Part shown: positions 1-8,370 of the stretch, piece by piece
Layout: each line of letters starts with the position of its first letter
Position numbering within the stretch: position 1 is the first letter of the stretch
DNA from: Sorangium cellulosum
GTDB lineage: Bacteria > Myxococcota_A > Polyangia > Polyangiales > Polyangiaceae
Direction of reading: 5' to 3'
DNA length: 64,000 nucleotides
NCBI RefSeq assembly: GCF_002950945.1
Contig: NZ_CP012673.1
Coordinates: 2,976,001-3,040,000, forward strand
Translations under genes and position numbers: made by a program
The notes under the pieces: generated by a model
What the model saw: only the letters and a program-made list of their open reading frames with translations
The model's database searches: none
What the model was told of the DNA's origin: nothing

Positions 1-557
1 CGCTCGACGCGATCAGCCGCCTCGCGAACGGCCTCAGCGTGCCGGTCGTCGCCAAGGAGACGGGCTGCGGGATCGGCCCGGGGACCGCCTACCGCCTGAT
101 CCGGGCGGGCGTCCGCAACCTGGATGTCTCCGGCGCGGGCGGCACGTCCTGGGTCGCCGTCGAGACGGAGCGCGCCGACGGGGCGGCCCGCTTCCTCGGT
201 GAGTCGCTGCGCGACTGGGGCGTCCCGACCGCCGCCTCGGTGCTCATCGCGCGCACCATCCGTCCTCGCTTCAAGACGATCATCGCGACCGGCGGCATCA
301 CGAGTGGTCTTGACATCGCCCGGGCGCTCGCGCTCGGCGCGCACGCGGCCGGGATCGCGCGGCCGGTGCTGCAGGCGTTCATGTCGGGGGGGAGGGACGC
401 TGCGGTGCGGTACCTCGAGAACGTCGAGGCGGAGCTCCGGGCCGTGATGCTGCTGGTCGGGGCCCGCGACGTCGCCTCGCTCCGGAAGACGCCTGTGCTG
501 CTCGGTCGGGACCTGCGCCGGTGGACCAAGCTGATGAAGCAGATGGAGAAGGCGTGA
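1..557 (+). CDS. fni: Type 2 isopentenyl-diphosphate delta-isomerase, C-terminal part (cut by window start)
   Basis: FMN-dependent enzyme that interconverts isopentenyl and dimethylallyl diphosphate for isoprenoid synthesis in the cytoplasm. Only about the last 184 residues lie in the window; the reading frame is open from base 3. Visible family features are the DVSGAGGTSW segment and the later ATGGITSG flavin-phosphate-binding turn, followed by RALALGAHAAGIARP, which is typical of the TIM-barrel end of IDI-2. The stop is at 555-557. The next gene is 240 bases downstream on the same strand and functionally unrelated. The start and N-terminal substrate-binding half lie outside the window. The family call is firm because the two glycine motifs occur at the expected spacing. 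Confidence 0.9.
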   Translation, partial: LDAISRLANGLSVPVVAKETGCGIGPGTAYRLIRAGVRNLDVSGAGGTSWVAVETERADGAARFLGESLRDWGVPTAASVLIARTIRPRFKTIIATGGITSGLDIARALALGAHAAGIARPVLQAFMSGGRDAAVRYLENVEAELRAVMLLVGARDVASLRKTPVLLGRDLRRWTKLMKQMEKA

Positions 558-798
558 CCGTGGCGCGGGGGGCAGGCGGATGGGGGAGGCGGGCTGGCCG
601 CGGTCGGGGTAGGGCGTGCGGATCCGGTCCGGCGTCCTCGGCGGTGCGGGTGGGGAGGCCGGCGCGGGTGGCGGCGCTCGCGCCGCTCGCGGGAGGCCTC
701 GGGGGTAGGTCCACGCGCGGCTCTGGCCCGCGCTCGACGCTTCCGTCCGGTCAGCCCCGCATGATACGGTCCGAAGCTCTGGAGAACCCCGGGATAAA

Positions 799-1644
799 AT
801 GACGGAGAAAAAAGGGCGTCCGAGCGATCGTCCCCCCGAGGACCTGAAGAAGGAGCGCGATGCCTTCATTCAGCAGTTCTTCCGCAAGGGGGCGCAGCTG
901 ACCGAGGAGCTCCTCCGGGAGAACGAGCGCCTTCGCGACAAGATCACCGAGCTCGAGTCGGAGAACGGCAAGCTCCGGGCGCACCTCGCGAGCGACTCGG
1001 CGATCCGCGACCTGCTCCGGAAGATCGAGGAGCTCGAGCAGGAGAAGCGCGATCTCGTGACCCAGTCGGTGCGGATGGTGGCGGCCTCGGACCGCTTCAA
1101 CAGCCGCTACTCGGAGGCCGAGGGGGAGCTCGCCAACCTCGCGAACCTGTACGTGGCGCTGTCCCAGCTGCACGCGGCGCGCAACGTGCGCAGTGTCCTC
1201 CGCAACCTGAAGGAGCTCCTGGCGCAGTTCCTCGGTGCGGGCGCCTTCTCCGTGTACCTGGCGTCTCCTGATGGTAAGGAGCTCGTCTCGGTCGCGAGCG
1301 AAGGTGTGGCCGTCGAGGAGATCGCGCGGATGCCGGTGACCGAAGGGGTCGTCGGCCAGGCATTCTCGAAGGGGGAAATCTTCTTCGATGAGACCAAGGA
1401 CGTCTCCAAAGGGAGCCTGGAGGATCCGGCGGCCGTGATCCCGCTCGACTTCAACGGGCGCACGATCGGTGTGATCGCGATCTTCAGCACGCTCCCGCAA
1501 AAGACGGAGTTCGTGAACGTGGACACCGAGCTGTTCAAGCTCCTCGGGGCCCAGGCCGCCCCCGCCCTCATCAACGCGCGGCTCTTCACCGACGCCGGCC
1601 GGAAGGTGCCCGGCGTCCAGGCATTCCTGGACCTGGAGGACTGA
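799..1644 (+). CDS. GAF domain protein with N-terminal coiled coil
   Basis: Protein of 281 residues. Residues about 10-110 are charged and heptad-like (many Glu, Leu, Arg, Lys), predicting a coiled coil; residues about 115-265 read as a GAF sensor domain (LYVALSQLHAARNVRSVL opening, then FSVYLASPDGKEL and EGVVGQAFSKGE). No catalytic output domain follows, so it probably binds a ligand or partner and passes the signal by dimerisation. The response-regulator gene starts 2 bases after its stop, so the pair is very likely co-transcribed and translationally coupled. The ATG follows an AT-rich GATAAA stretch with only a weak ribosome-binding site. The ligand is unknown. Confidence 0.75.
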   Translation: MTEKKGRPSDRPPEDLKKERDAFIQQFFRKGAQLTEELLRENERLRDKITELESENGKLRAHLASDSAIRDLLRKIEELEQEKRDLVTQSVRMVAASDRFNSRYSEAEGELANLANLYVALSQLHAARNVRSVLRNLKELLAQFLGAGAFSVYLASPDGKELVSVASEGVAVEEIARMPVTEGVVGQAFSKGEIFFDETKDVSKGSLEDPAAVIPLDFNGRTIGVIAIFSTLPQKTEFVNVDTELFKLLGAQAAPALINARLFTDAGRKVPGVQAFLDLED

Positions 1645-1646
1645 TC

Positions 1647-2024
1647 ATGGCCGAGTACTCGTGTCTGATCGTGGAAGACTCGCCCATGATGCGGCAGCTC
1701 TTGGTCTTCGCGCTCGCGCGCGTGAAGAACCTCCGCGTCACCGAGGCGGACGACGGCGTCGACGGTCTCCGCAAGCTCGCCTCGACCAAGTACGACGTGA
1801 TCATCACCGACATCAACATGCCGATCATGGACGGGCTCAAGCTCGTCAAGCGCGTGCGCACGGATCCGGTCCACAAGGACACCCCGATCATCATCATCAC
1901 CACCGAGGGGTCCCAGGAAGACCGCCAGCGCGCGCTGCAGCTCGGCGCGAATGCGTACATCACGAAGCCCATCCAGGCGCCGCAGGTCATCGCCAAGGTC
2001 AAGGAGCTCCTCAAGATCGACTGA
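1647..2024 (+). CDS. Single-domain response regulator (CheY-like receiver)
   Basis: A 125-residue stand-alone receiver domain. The acidic pocket is visible (VEDSPMM, Asp11), the phosphoacceptor is Asp55 in IITDINMPIMDG, the switch Thr/Ser lies in IIITTEGS, and the conserved Lys is Lys107 in YITKPIQ. With no output domain, it must act by protein-protein contact, as CheY or Spo0F do. It starts 2 bases after the GAF gene, with a GAGGA ribosome-binding site inside that gene's end, so the two are coupled. The cognate kinase is not adjacent. It converges with the diguanylate cyclase gene, across about 150 bases that contain imperfect inverted repeats. Confidence 0.92.
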   Translation: MAEYSCLIVEDSPMMRQLLVFALARVKNLRVTEADDGVDGLRKLASTKYDVIITDINMPIMDGLKLVKRVRTDPVHKDTPIIIITTEGSQEDRQRALQLGANAYITKPIQAPQVIAKVKELLKID

Positions 2025-2177
2025 GCCGTGCGCGGGCGGCGCGCGGCGCGCGGTCTCCCACGCTGACGCGCCGCTCCCGGACGATCCGCGCGGCTCGGGT
2101 GGTCCGCCCGCGTGAACCACCGCGCGCGGTGGGGACCGCGAGGCGCTCCGCCGCCGCGCCCGTGCGCCGTCGATGGG

Positions 2178-3110
2178 CTACGACGTCGGCCCGTACTTCA
2201 GGAGCACGCGGTTCCTGCCGGTGCGCTTCGCCTCGTAGAGCGCCTCGTCCGCCGCCGCGATGAGCTGCAGCCCATTCTGCACGGGGATCTCGGGGTGCGC
2301 CGCGACGCCGACGCTGACCGTGGTCGGCACGCGGACGCCCTCGTGCTCGAAGACAGACCCCTCGATGAGGAGCCGCAGCCGCTCGCCGAGGATGCCCGCG
2401 TTCTCGAGCCCCACCCCGCGGCACAGGATGCCGAACTCCTCGCCGCCGTAACGGGCGAACACGTCCTCCGTGCGCACCGTGTTGCTCGCGATCTTGGCGA
2501 TCCGCGCGAGGACATAGTCGCCGGCGAGGTGCCCGAACGTGTCGTTGATCCTCTTGAAGTGATCGACATCGAACATGAGGAGCGACAGGGGCGCGTTGTG
2601 CCGCCGCGCATAGGAGACCTCGGTCTCGATCCGATCCAGGAAGTACTTCTTGTTGAACGCCTTCGTGAGCGCGTCGCGCAGCGCGGCGTCGTACATCTGC
2701 TGCTGGAACGACTCGTCCAGGTGGTCGTGGTAGGTGAACTTGAGGATCGTCGTCGAGCCGAGGCGGATCTTGTCGCCGTCGTGAAGCGAGACGCGCTTCA
2801 CGTGCTCGCCGTTCACCATCGTGCCGTTCGAGCTGTTGAGATCCTCGATCAGCACCTGGCCGTCCATCTGGAGCAGCCGCGCGTGGCGCCGCGAGATGCC
2901 GTCGTCGTTCAGCCGGATCGTCGCCCCCGACGCCCGGCCGATCACGATCTCGGCGCCCTCGACGCGGTACATCTCGCCGACGTTCGAGCCGGCGAGCACG
3001 ATGAGGTAGGCGCGATCCTTCGGAGAACGGGCCGGGAGCTCCTTCTGGAGTTCCCCAACGTTGGCCACCCGCGTGGCCTCGAAATCATCGTCGGGGGGGC
3101 GATTTCCCAT
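2178..3110 (-). CDS. FHA-GGDEF diguanylate cyclase
   Basis: Protein of 310 residues. An FHA phosphothreonine-binding domain occupies about residues 33-110 (VIGRASGATIRLNDDGISRR, then LNSSNGTMVNG) and a GGDEF domain about 150-305. The active site reads RYGGEEF, a functional variant, so synthesis of cyclic di-GMP from two GTP is expected. An RTED sequence sits five residues before GGEEF and matches the RxxD inhibitory site, suggesting product feedback. There is no membrane segment; the FHA domain implies recruitment to, or control by, a Ser/Thr-phosphorylated partner, common in myxobacteria, which have many such kinases. It is transcribed towards the receiver gene. Confidence 0.93.
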   Translation of the reverse strand: MGNRPPDDDFEATRVANVGELQKELPARSPKDRAYLIVLAGSNVGEMYRVEGAEIVIGRASGATIRLNDDGISRRHARLLQMDGQVLIEDLNSSNGTMVNGEHVKRVSLHDGDKIRLGSTTILKFTYHDHLDESFQQQMYDAALRDALTKAFNKKYFLDRIETEVSYARRHNAPLSLLMFDVDHFKRINDTFGHLAGDYVLARIAKIASNTVRTEDVFARYGGEEFGILCRGVGLENAGILGERLRLLIEGSVFEHEGVRVPTTVSVGVAAHPEIPVQNGLQLIAAADEALYEAKRTGRNRVLLKYGPTS

Positions 3111-3280
3111 GCTCCCTGAGGATGATCCTAAATCCTTGAAATAGGTTCAAGCGCGAGGGCACGGGGGCGTGGAGGTTCCTGCCCTGGTAGGGGGCGTGAC
3201 AGGCGTTGTGCTCGCCGCGGGCGGTTTGGCTTGCGTCGCGCGCCGTGTTCGCGTCACGCAGCCCTCGCCAGCCGCCCTCG

Positions 3281-4018
3281 TCAGGCCGCCCTGCCGAGCG
3301 GCACCACGAGCTGCTCGACCTGGAGCTCGCCCGCCCGGAGCTCGATGAATGTCGCGTCGGCGTGCCCGGCGCCATACGACGTGGAGAGCGCCCCGCTGCG
3401 GGAGAGCTCGCCCGGCGCGCGCCCGGCGATGCGCACCCGATCGGCCGCTTCGCTGCGGATCGAGCACGGCGCCTCGCCCACCGAGCCGACGTTGATGATG
3501 CGCACGCCGCCCACCAGGCGATCGAACGGGACGTGAGAGCCGCCGCAGATCACGACGTCCGCCGGATCGTCGCCGAGCAACGAGAGCACCTCCTCGTCGG
3601 TCATGTCGTGCGAGATCGGCTCCATCGGATCCGCGGGGGAGCCGTGGACCAGGACGAGCTCGCCGCCGTCCTCGAGCGGGAGGCGGTACGTGGGGGCGAG
3701 CCGCGCCAGCCGGGCGAGGATCAGCTCGCCGAGCTCGGTGCGCGTCTCGGCCAGGCGATCGAGCCGCGCCCGCTCGTGCTCGCTCCGCGGCCTCACCTTG
3801 TCGATGTCCAGCGTCGCCAGGGCGCGATCCGATACGCCCTGTACACACACCGCCTTGGCCTGCGTCAGCCGGCGCCAGGTCTCGAGCGGCTTCGGGCCGG
3901 GAAAGCAGAGGTCTCCGGCGACGAGGAGCTGGGTGTAGCCTCGGCGCTCGGCGGTGGCCAGGACCGCCGCGAGCGCGTCGGCGTGGCCGTGGATATCCGA
4001 AACGCAGAGGAGTCGCAC
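3281..4018 (-). CDS. Metallophosphoesterase family protein
   Basis: A 245-residue cytoplasmic protein starting MRLLCVSDIHGHADAL. The DxH (DIHGH) and GDxx (AGDLCFPGP) metal-binding motifs of calcineurin-like phosphoesterases are present, with later histidines in LVHGSPAD and GGSHVPFD. The third motif, normally GNHD or GNCD, reads QGVSDRAL, so the usual Asn ligand is replaced. That could alter metal use or activity. The substrate is unknown; similar small proteins act as phosphodiesterases of the YfcE/MJ0936 type. It is divergent from glnE with about 125 bases between the starts. The family call is solid and the activity uncertain. Confidence 0.8.
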   Translation of the reverse strand: MRLLCVSDIHGHADALAAVLATAERRGYTQLLVAGDLCFPGPKPLETWRRLTQAKAVCVQGVSDRALATLDIDKVRPRSEHERARLDRLAETRTELGELILARLARLAPTYRLPLEDGGELVLVHGSPADPMEPISHDMTDEEVLSLLGDDPADVVICGGSHVPFDRLVGGVRIINVGSVGEAPCSIRSEAADRVRIAGRAPGELSRSGALSTSYGAGHADATFIELRAGELQVEQLVVPLGRAA

Positions 4019-4143
4019 CCGGCGAGCATAGGATCGGGGAGCGGCTCCGCCAAGGCGCGAGGTGAGGCTCGGTCACGATAAACCGGCGGTCGGACGCTGC
4101 GGAACCGTCGTTCGTGGTCCCAGGGTCTTGCTAGCCTCGCGCC

Positions 4144-7100
4144 ATGCAACAGGTCACGAGGCTCCTGGACATCGCGCGCGCGATCGACCCGCAACGCGTG
4201 GAGGACCGCGCCGAGCGGCTCTCGGCTCGCCTGCGCCCCGGGACGATGGCCTTCGCCGTCGCGGCGCTCCTCACGGCCGCCTACCCCGCGATCGGCGCGG
4301 CGATCGAGGCGAACCCGGACATCGCGGAGCGGCTCGCGGCGGAGGGCCACCAGACGGCGCGCGACCGCGCCACGTACCTCGCGCGGATCCGGGGCCGCGC
4401 CGGCGACCTCTCGGACGCGGACCGCGTGCGCCGGGAGCTCCGGCGCGTGGCGCGCGAGGAGCGGATCCGCATCGCGCTGCGCGAGCTGCTCCCGCCCTCG
4501 GCGGGCGGCGCGGACGTCGACGTCACCTCGCGCGAGCTCACCGAGCTCGCCGAGGCGACGATCGAGGTCGCGCTCGCGGAGGCGGTCGCCGCCGTGACCG
4601 CGCGGTTCGGGGAGCCGCGCACGGCGACGGGCGCGCGGTCGAAGTTCGTCGTCCTCGGGATGGGGAAGCTCGGCGGCGAGGAGCTCAACGCGGGCTCCGA
4701 TGTGGACCTCATCTACCTCTACGACACCGACGACGGGCACGTGGGCCCGCTCGGCGACCGCGCCGTCTCGGTCACCCTGCACGACTTCTGGGCCCGCGTC
4801 GCGCGCCGGCTCACGTCGACGCTCGAGGAGGTCACCGAGGACGGCTTCGTCTGGCGCGTGGACCTCCGCCTCCGCCCCGAGGGGCGGAGCGGCCCGCTCG
4901 TCAACTCGCTCGCCGCCGCCGAGCGCTACTACGAGTCGTTCGGCCGCCTCTGGGAGCGCGCCGCCCTGCTCCGGGCCCGCGAGATCGCCGGCGATCTCGA
5001 TTTCGGCGCGGAGGCGCTCTCCGTGCTCGGCCCGTTCGTGTGGCGGCGCCAGGTGGATCCGCAGCTCGCGGCCGACATGATCGACCTCGTCGAGCGCGCC
5101 CGCTCGGAGCTCCCCCACGACGCGTCGCGCGATCTGAAGCTCGGCCCGGGGGGCATCCGCGAGGCCGAGTTCTTCGTGCAGGCGCTGCAGCTCATCTGGG
5201 GAGGGCGCGAGCCGCGGGCCCGCGCGAAGGGCATGCTCGACGGCCTGCGGCGCCTGCGCGCGCTCGGGTACGTGACGGACCGGGAGGGGCGGGAGCTCGT
5301 GGGCGGCTACCTCGCGCTCCGCCGCGCGGAGCATGCGGTCCAGTCCGCCTCCGGGGTGCAGACGCACCAGCTCCCCGACGGCGGGGCCGATCTCGATCGC
5401 CTCGCCCGCGCGCTGCGCTTCGACGACGCCGCGGCGTTCCTCGCCGACCTCGAGCAGCACCGGGGCCGGATCAAGACCCGGCTGCAATCGCTCCTGCCGA
5501 AGGGGAGCGCCCGCCCGTCGCGGTGGACCGAGGCGATGGCCGCGCTCGACCACGGCGATCGCGAGGCCTTCGCCGAGGCGCTCGCGAAGCAGGCCGTGCT
5601 GCTCCTCTGCAGCGCCGGCGCCGCGGAGGACGCGCTCACCGGCGGCGCCGCGGCGGACGAGGGCGCCTCGGCCGAGCTCGCCGCGCCGCCCGGCGCGCCG
5701 CCGGAGCCGGGCACGCAGGCCGCGCTGTCCGCGCGCTTCCGCGACGTCGCCGACGATCTGTTCGAGCTCTCGCGCCACCCGGACGGGCTGCTCGGCGCGC
5801 GCAGCCGCGAGGCGTCCTCGACGCTCGCCGAGACGCTGCTCGCCGCGGTCGTCGACGCCGCCGATCCGGAGCAGGCCGCGCGCTTCCTCCGGCGGTGCTT
5901 CACCCGCATCCGGCACTTGTCCGTCTACGCGCGTATGCTCGGCGAGGACCCGCGCGCGCTCCGCCGGCTCATCGAGGCGCTCGGGTCGAGCGCGTTCATC
6001 GGCGACGCGATGGTCCGGTACCCCGAGCTCGTCGACGTGGTGCTGTTCGCGCGCGGCGCGCCGGGCCCCGACGTGATCCGACACACCATCCAGGAGAGCC
6101 TCAGCGAGGCCGCGCCGGACGACGATCCCGAGGAGGCGCTCATGTCCGCGCTCCGGCGCGCGAAGGCGCGCGTCACCATCGAGGTCGGCCTCGCCGATCT
6201 CAGCGGCGAGGTCGGCACGCGCGAGGCGACGAACGCGCTCTCGGACCTGGCCGACGCGTCGCTCGAGGCGGCGACGCGCTTCGCGCTGGGGACGCCGGCG
6301 GGGGAGCCCGTGCGGGGGCTCGCCGTGATCGCGATGGGCAAGCTCGGCGGGCGCGAGATCGGCTACGGCTCGGATCTCGACGTGTTCTTCCTGTTCGATC
6401 CGGCGCGCGCGCCGTCCGGCGACGTCGGACCGGGCTCGGATCCCGCCACGTACTACGCGCGGCGCGCCCGGCAGATCATCCGGCTCATCTCGATGTCGCA
6501 CGCGTCCGGTCCCGGCTACGAGCTCGACACACGCCTGCGCCCATCGGGCAGCCAGGGGCTGCTCGTGACCTCCGTCGACGGGTTCGCCCGGTACCACGGC
6601 GTCCGCCGGGCGGGCGGGGCGTCGCCGGCGCCCGCGGAGCCGGAGACGTCGCCCGGGGCGCGGCACCCGCACGCCGCGATCTGGGAGCGGCTCGCGCTGA
6701 TCCGCGCCCGCGCGGCGGCGGGGGATCCCGATCTCGGGGCGGAGGCGATCGCGATCGCGCACGAGGCCGCGTACCTCCAAGCGGACGACTTCGATCGCGT
6801 CGGCGAGGAGATCCACCGCCTCCGGCTGCGCATGGAGCGCGAGCTCTCGCACGAGCGCCGCGGCCGGCGCGACTTCAAGCTCGGGCGCGGAGGCCTGGCG
6901 GACATCGAGTTCTCGGTGCAGTTCCTCCAGATGCGCCACGGCGTCGATCCGCGCGTGCGGACCACCGAGACGCTCGCGGCCATCGACGCGCTCGCCGCGG
7001 CCGGGTACCTGTCGGCCGAGCACGCCGACGCGTTCCGGGACGGCCACGCGTTCCTGCGCAAGATCGAGCAGCGGATCCGCATCGTGCACGCGGACGCGTC

Positions 7101-7332
7101 GCAGCTGCTCGAGGAGAACGCGCCCGGCGTCCCGCTGCTGGCGCGGCGGACGGGCATCCGTGCCCGCACCGCGGCCGAGGCCGCGCGGGAGCTGCTCGCG
7201 CGTTACGGCGAGATCACCGGGCGCGTCCGCAAGGCGTACGACGCCATCGTGGGGCGCGGGAAGGAGGAGGGCGCGAGCGCGGGCCCGGGCGGCGAGGCGA
7301 GCCAGGCGAGCGCGCCGGAAGATCCCCGCTGA
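4144..7332 (+). CDS. glnE: Bifunctional glutamine synthetase adenylyltransferase/deadenylylase
   Basis: Protein of 1062 residues, slightly longer than the roughly 950 of enterobacterial GlnE. It adenylylates and deadenylylates glutamine synthetase in response to PII and glutamine, tuning nitrogen assimilation. Two nucleotidyltransferase domains are visible, each with its signature: MGKLGGEELNAGSDVDLIY near residue 171 and MGKLGGREIGYGSDLDVFF near residue 730. Each is followed by a GlnD PII-uridylyltransferase-type helical region (LKLGPGGIREAEFFVQ and FKLGRGGLADIEFSVQ). An Ala/Gly/Pro-rich insertion around residues 500-530 accounts for part of the extra length. No glnA or glnB gene is nearby. 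It is followed 20 bases later by a perfect 36-bp inverted repeat. Confidence 0.96.
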   Translation: MQQVTRLLDIARAIDPQRVEDRAERLSARLRPGTMAFAVAALLTAAYPAIGAAIEANPDIAERLAAEGHQTARDRATYLARIRGRAGDLSDADRVRRELRRVAREERIRIALRELLPPSAGGADVDVTSRELTELAEATIEVALAEAVAAVTARFGEPRTATGARSKFVVLGMGKLGGEELNAGSDVDLIYLYDTDDGHVGPLGDRAVSVTLHDFWARVARRLTSTLEEVTEDGFVWRVDLRLRPEGRSGPLVNSLAAAERYYESFGRLWERAALLRAREIAGDLDFGAEALSVLGPFVWRRQVDPQLAADMIDLVERARSELPHDASRDLKLGPGGIREAEFFVQALQLIWGGREPRARAKGMLDGLRRLRALGYVTDREGRELVGGYLALRRAEHAVQSASGVQTHQLPDGGADLDRLARALRFDDAAAFLADLEQHRGRIKTRLQSLLPKGSARPSRWTEAMAALDHGDREAFAEALAKQAVLLLCSAGAAEDALTGGAAADEGASAELAAPPGAPPEPGTQAALSARFRDVADDLFELSRHPDGLLGARSREASSTLAETLLAAVVDAADPEQAARFLRRCFTRIRHLSVYARMLGEDPRALRRLIEALGSSAFIGDAMVRYPELVDVVLFARGAPGPDVIRHTIQESLSEAAPDDDPEEALMSALRRAKARVTIEVGLADLSGEVGTREATNALSDLADASLEAATRFALGTPAGEPVRGLAVIAMGKLGGREIGYGSDLDVFFLFDPARAPSGDVGPGSDPATYYARRARQIIRLISMSHASGPGYELDTRLRPSGSQGLLVTSVDGFARYHGVRRAGGASPAPAEPETSPGARHPHAAIWERLALIRARAAAGDPDLGAEAIAIAHEAAYLQADDFDRVGEEIHRLRLRMERELSHERRGRRDFKLGRGGLADIEFSVQFLQMRHGVDPRVRTTETLAAIDALAAAGYLSAEHADAFRDGHAFLRKIEQRIRIVHADASQLLEENAPGVPLLARRTGIRARTAAEAARELLARYGEITGRVRKAYDAIVGRGKEEGASAGPGGEASQASAPEDPR

Positions 7333-7352
7333 CCGGACGGAAAACGGGCGGC

Positions 7353-7439
7353 CGCCCGGCGAGGGTCAACGGCAACCGTCAGCGCGCCGGCGGCACATCG
7401 ACAGGCGCGCTGACGGTTGCCGTTGACCCTCGCCGGGCG
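7353..7439. terminator. Long perfect inverted repeat after glnE
   Basis: Left arm 7353-7388 and right arm 7404-7439 are perfect reverse complements over 36 bp, separated by a 15-base loop. It lies between the glnE stop (7332) and the next gene. There is no T-tract after the right arm, so it is not a textbook intrinsic terminator; it may still stop or process the transcript, or be a mobile palindrome. The arms do not resemble the two other long inverted repeats in this window in sequence. Confidence 0.6.
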
Positions 7440-7465
7440 CGGTGGAAAGCCTTGTGCGATTCGCG

Positions 7466-8020
7466 ATGACCACGACCACCACCACCCCGGGCGAACAGCA
7501 CGCCGAGGCGCCTGCCGCGCGCCGTAGCCTCCCCAAGGCGCTCTCCCTCGATAGCCTCATCGGCGCACACCCCGACGCGCTGAGGCAGATGTACCGGGCG
7601 GGGAAGCCGGCGGATCCCGCGGAGCTCGGCGATGCGCCGCGCGGGCGGCTCCTCGCCCTGCAGCCGACGGTTGGGGTTCACCTGGCGACGCGCCCGCTGA
7701 TCCGGGCGCTCGCGGCGGGCTGGATGCCCTGGAAGGGCAATGAGTTCGATCACGGGGGAAACTCCGGCACGAACCTGGTCCTGGGAAGCAAGGTGTGCCG
7801 CTTCAAGGCGCAGCGCCTGCCCTCGGAGCTCGACGGCGAGCCGACGCTGGCGCTGACCTACGGCGAGAAGGCGTTCGGCAACCCCTGGCCCGTGAGCGCC
7901 CTCAAGGACGAGCTGCGCGCTGTGGGACCCGGGTTCGCCATCGGGCCGATGCTCCTGAAGTGGCAGGAACGGTGGCACCTCGTGCTCTGGTTCGGGCTGA
8001 CGCAGGTGCACCCCGGCTGA
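7466..8020 (+). CDS. Hypothetical protein
   Basis: Unrecognised protein of 184 residues from the ATG at 7466 (an in-frame GTG at 7442 would add eight residues and abut the inverted repeat). It opens with six consecutive Thr codons and a disordered stretch, then a compact region with a Trp- and Gly-rich core (GWMPWKGNEFDHGGNSG near residues 85-105) and a C-terminal LLKWQERWHLVLWFGL. No signal peptide, membrane helix or known catalytic motif is seen. The coding frame has strong G/C third-position bias, so it is probably real. It stands alone between glnE and a lipoprotein gene. The function is unknown. Confidence 0.6.
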   Translation: MTTTTTTPGEQHAEAPAARRSLPKALSLDSLIGAHPDALRQMYRAGKPADPAELGDAPRGRLLALQPTVGVHLATRPLIRALAAGWMPWKGNEFDHGGNSGTNLVLGSKVCRFKAQRLPSELDGEPTLALTYGEKAFGNPWPVSALKDELRAVGPGFAIGPMLLKWQERWHLVLWFGLTQVHPG

Positions 8021-8370
8021 CCCGGCGGAGCCGCCGAGGGGGGGGCCCCGGCGCCGCCCTCGCGCGCAGCGCGACGGCGCAGAGCGCTGCTGCGGAGCGG
8101 CGCGTCCAGGGTGGATCGTCCACGCGCCGAACGCCGTGGCCCCGTGTCGCACACCCCGAGCGCATGACATGAAGGGCGGCTGTCGAGAGAGTTGATACCG
8201 CCGCGCGTGCCCTGCGCGGAGTCGGTAGATCCGGGGATCAGGACATACCCGAATCTACCATCGCTTCTTCCCTGGTCTTCACGGGACGTGCTTTCCGATT
8301 TCCATGCGCTCGCCTACGATAGAGACTGGGCGGCGGCAGGATTCCTTCGCCCGCGCCCGGGAGGCTGGGA
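8021..8370. other. Non-coding interval before the lipoprotein gene
   Basis: About 350 bases without a convincing gene. The first 100 are extremely G/C-rich with short self-complementary stretches (for example around the GGCGGAGCCGCC near 8025) that could end transcription of the upstream gene. The rest is less biased and presumably holds the promoter of the lipoprotein gene, but I cannot identify a clear -35/-10 pair. A GGGAGG ribosome-binding site at 8359-8364 precedes the ATG at 8371 by six bases. Confidence 0.4.

Noticed and set aside
2025..2177. Terminator between the receiver and diguanylate cyclase genes
   Set aside because: There are imperfect inverted segments (for example GCGGTCTCCCAC pairing with GTGGGGACCGC), but many mismatches and no clear stem boundaries, so I did not list it as a feature.
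3865..7089. Very long reverse-strand frame over glnE
   Set aside because: The glnE frame has both nucleotidyltransferase signatures and normal composition; the reverse frame is an Arg/Glu-rich shadow produced by the G/C bias.
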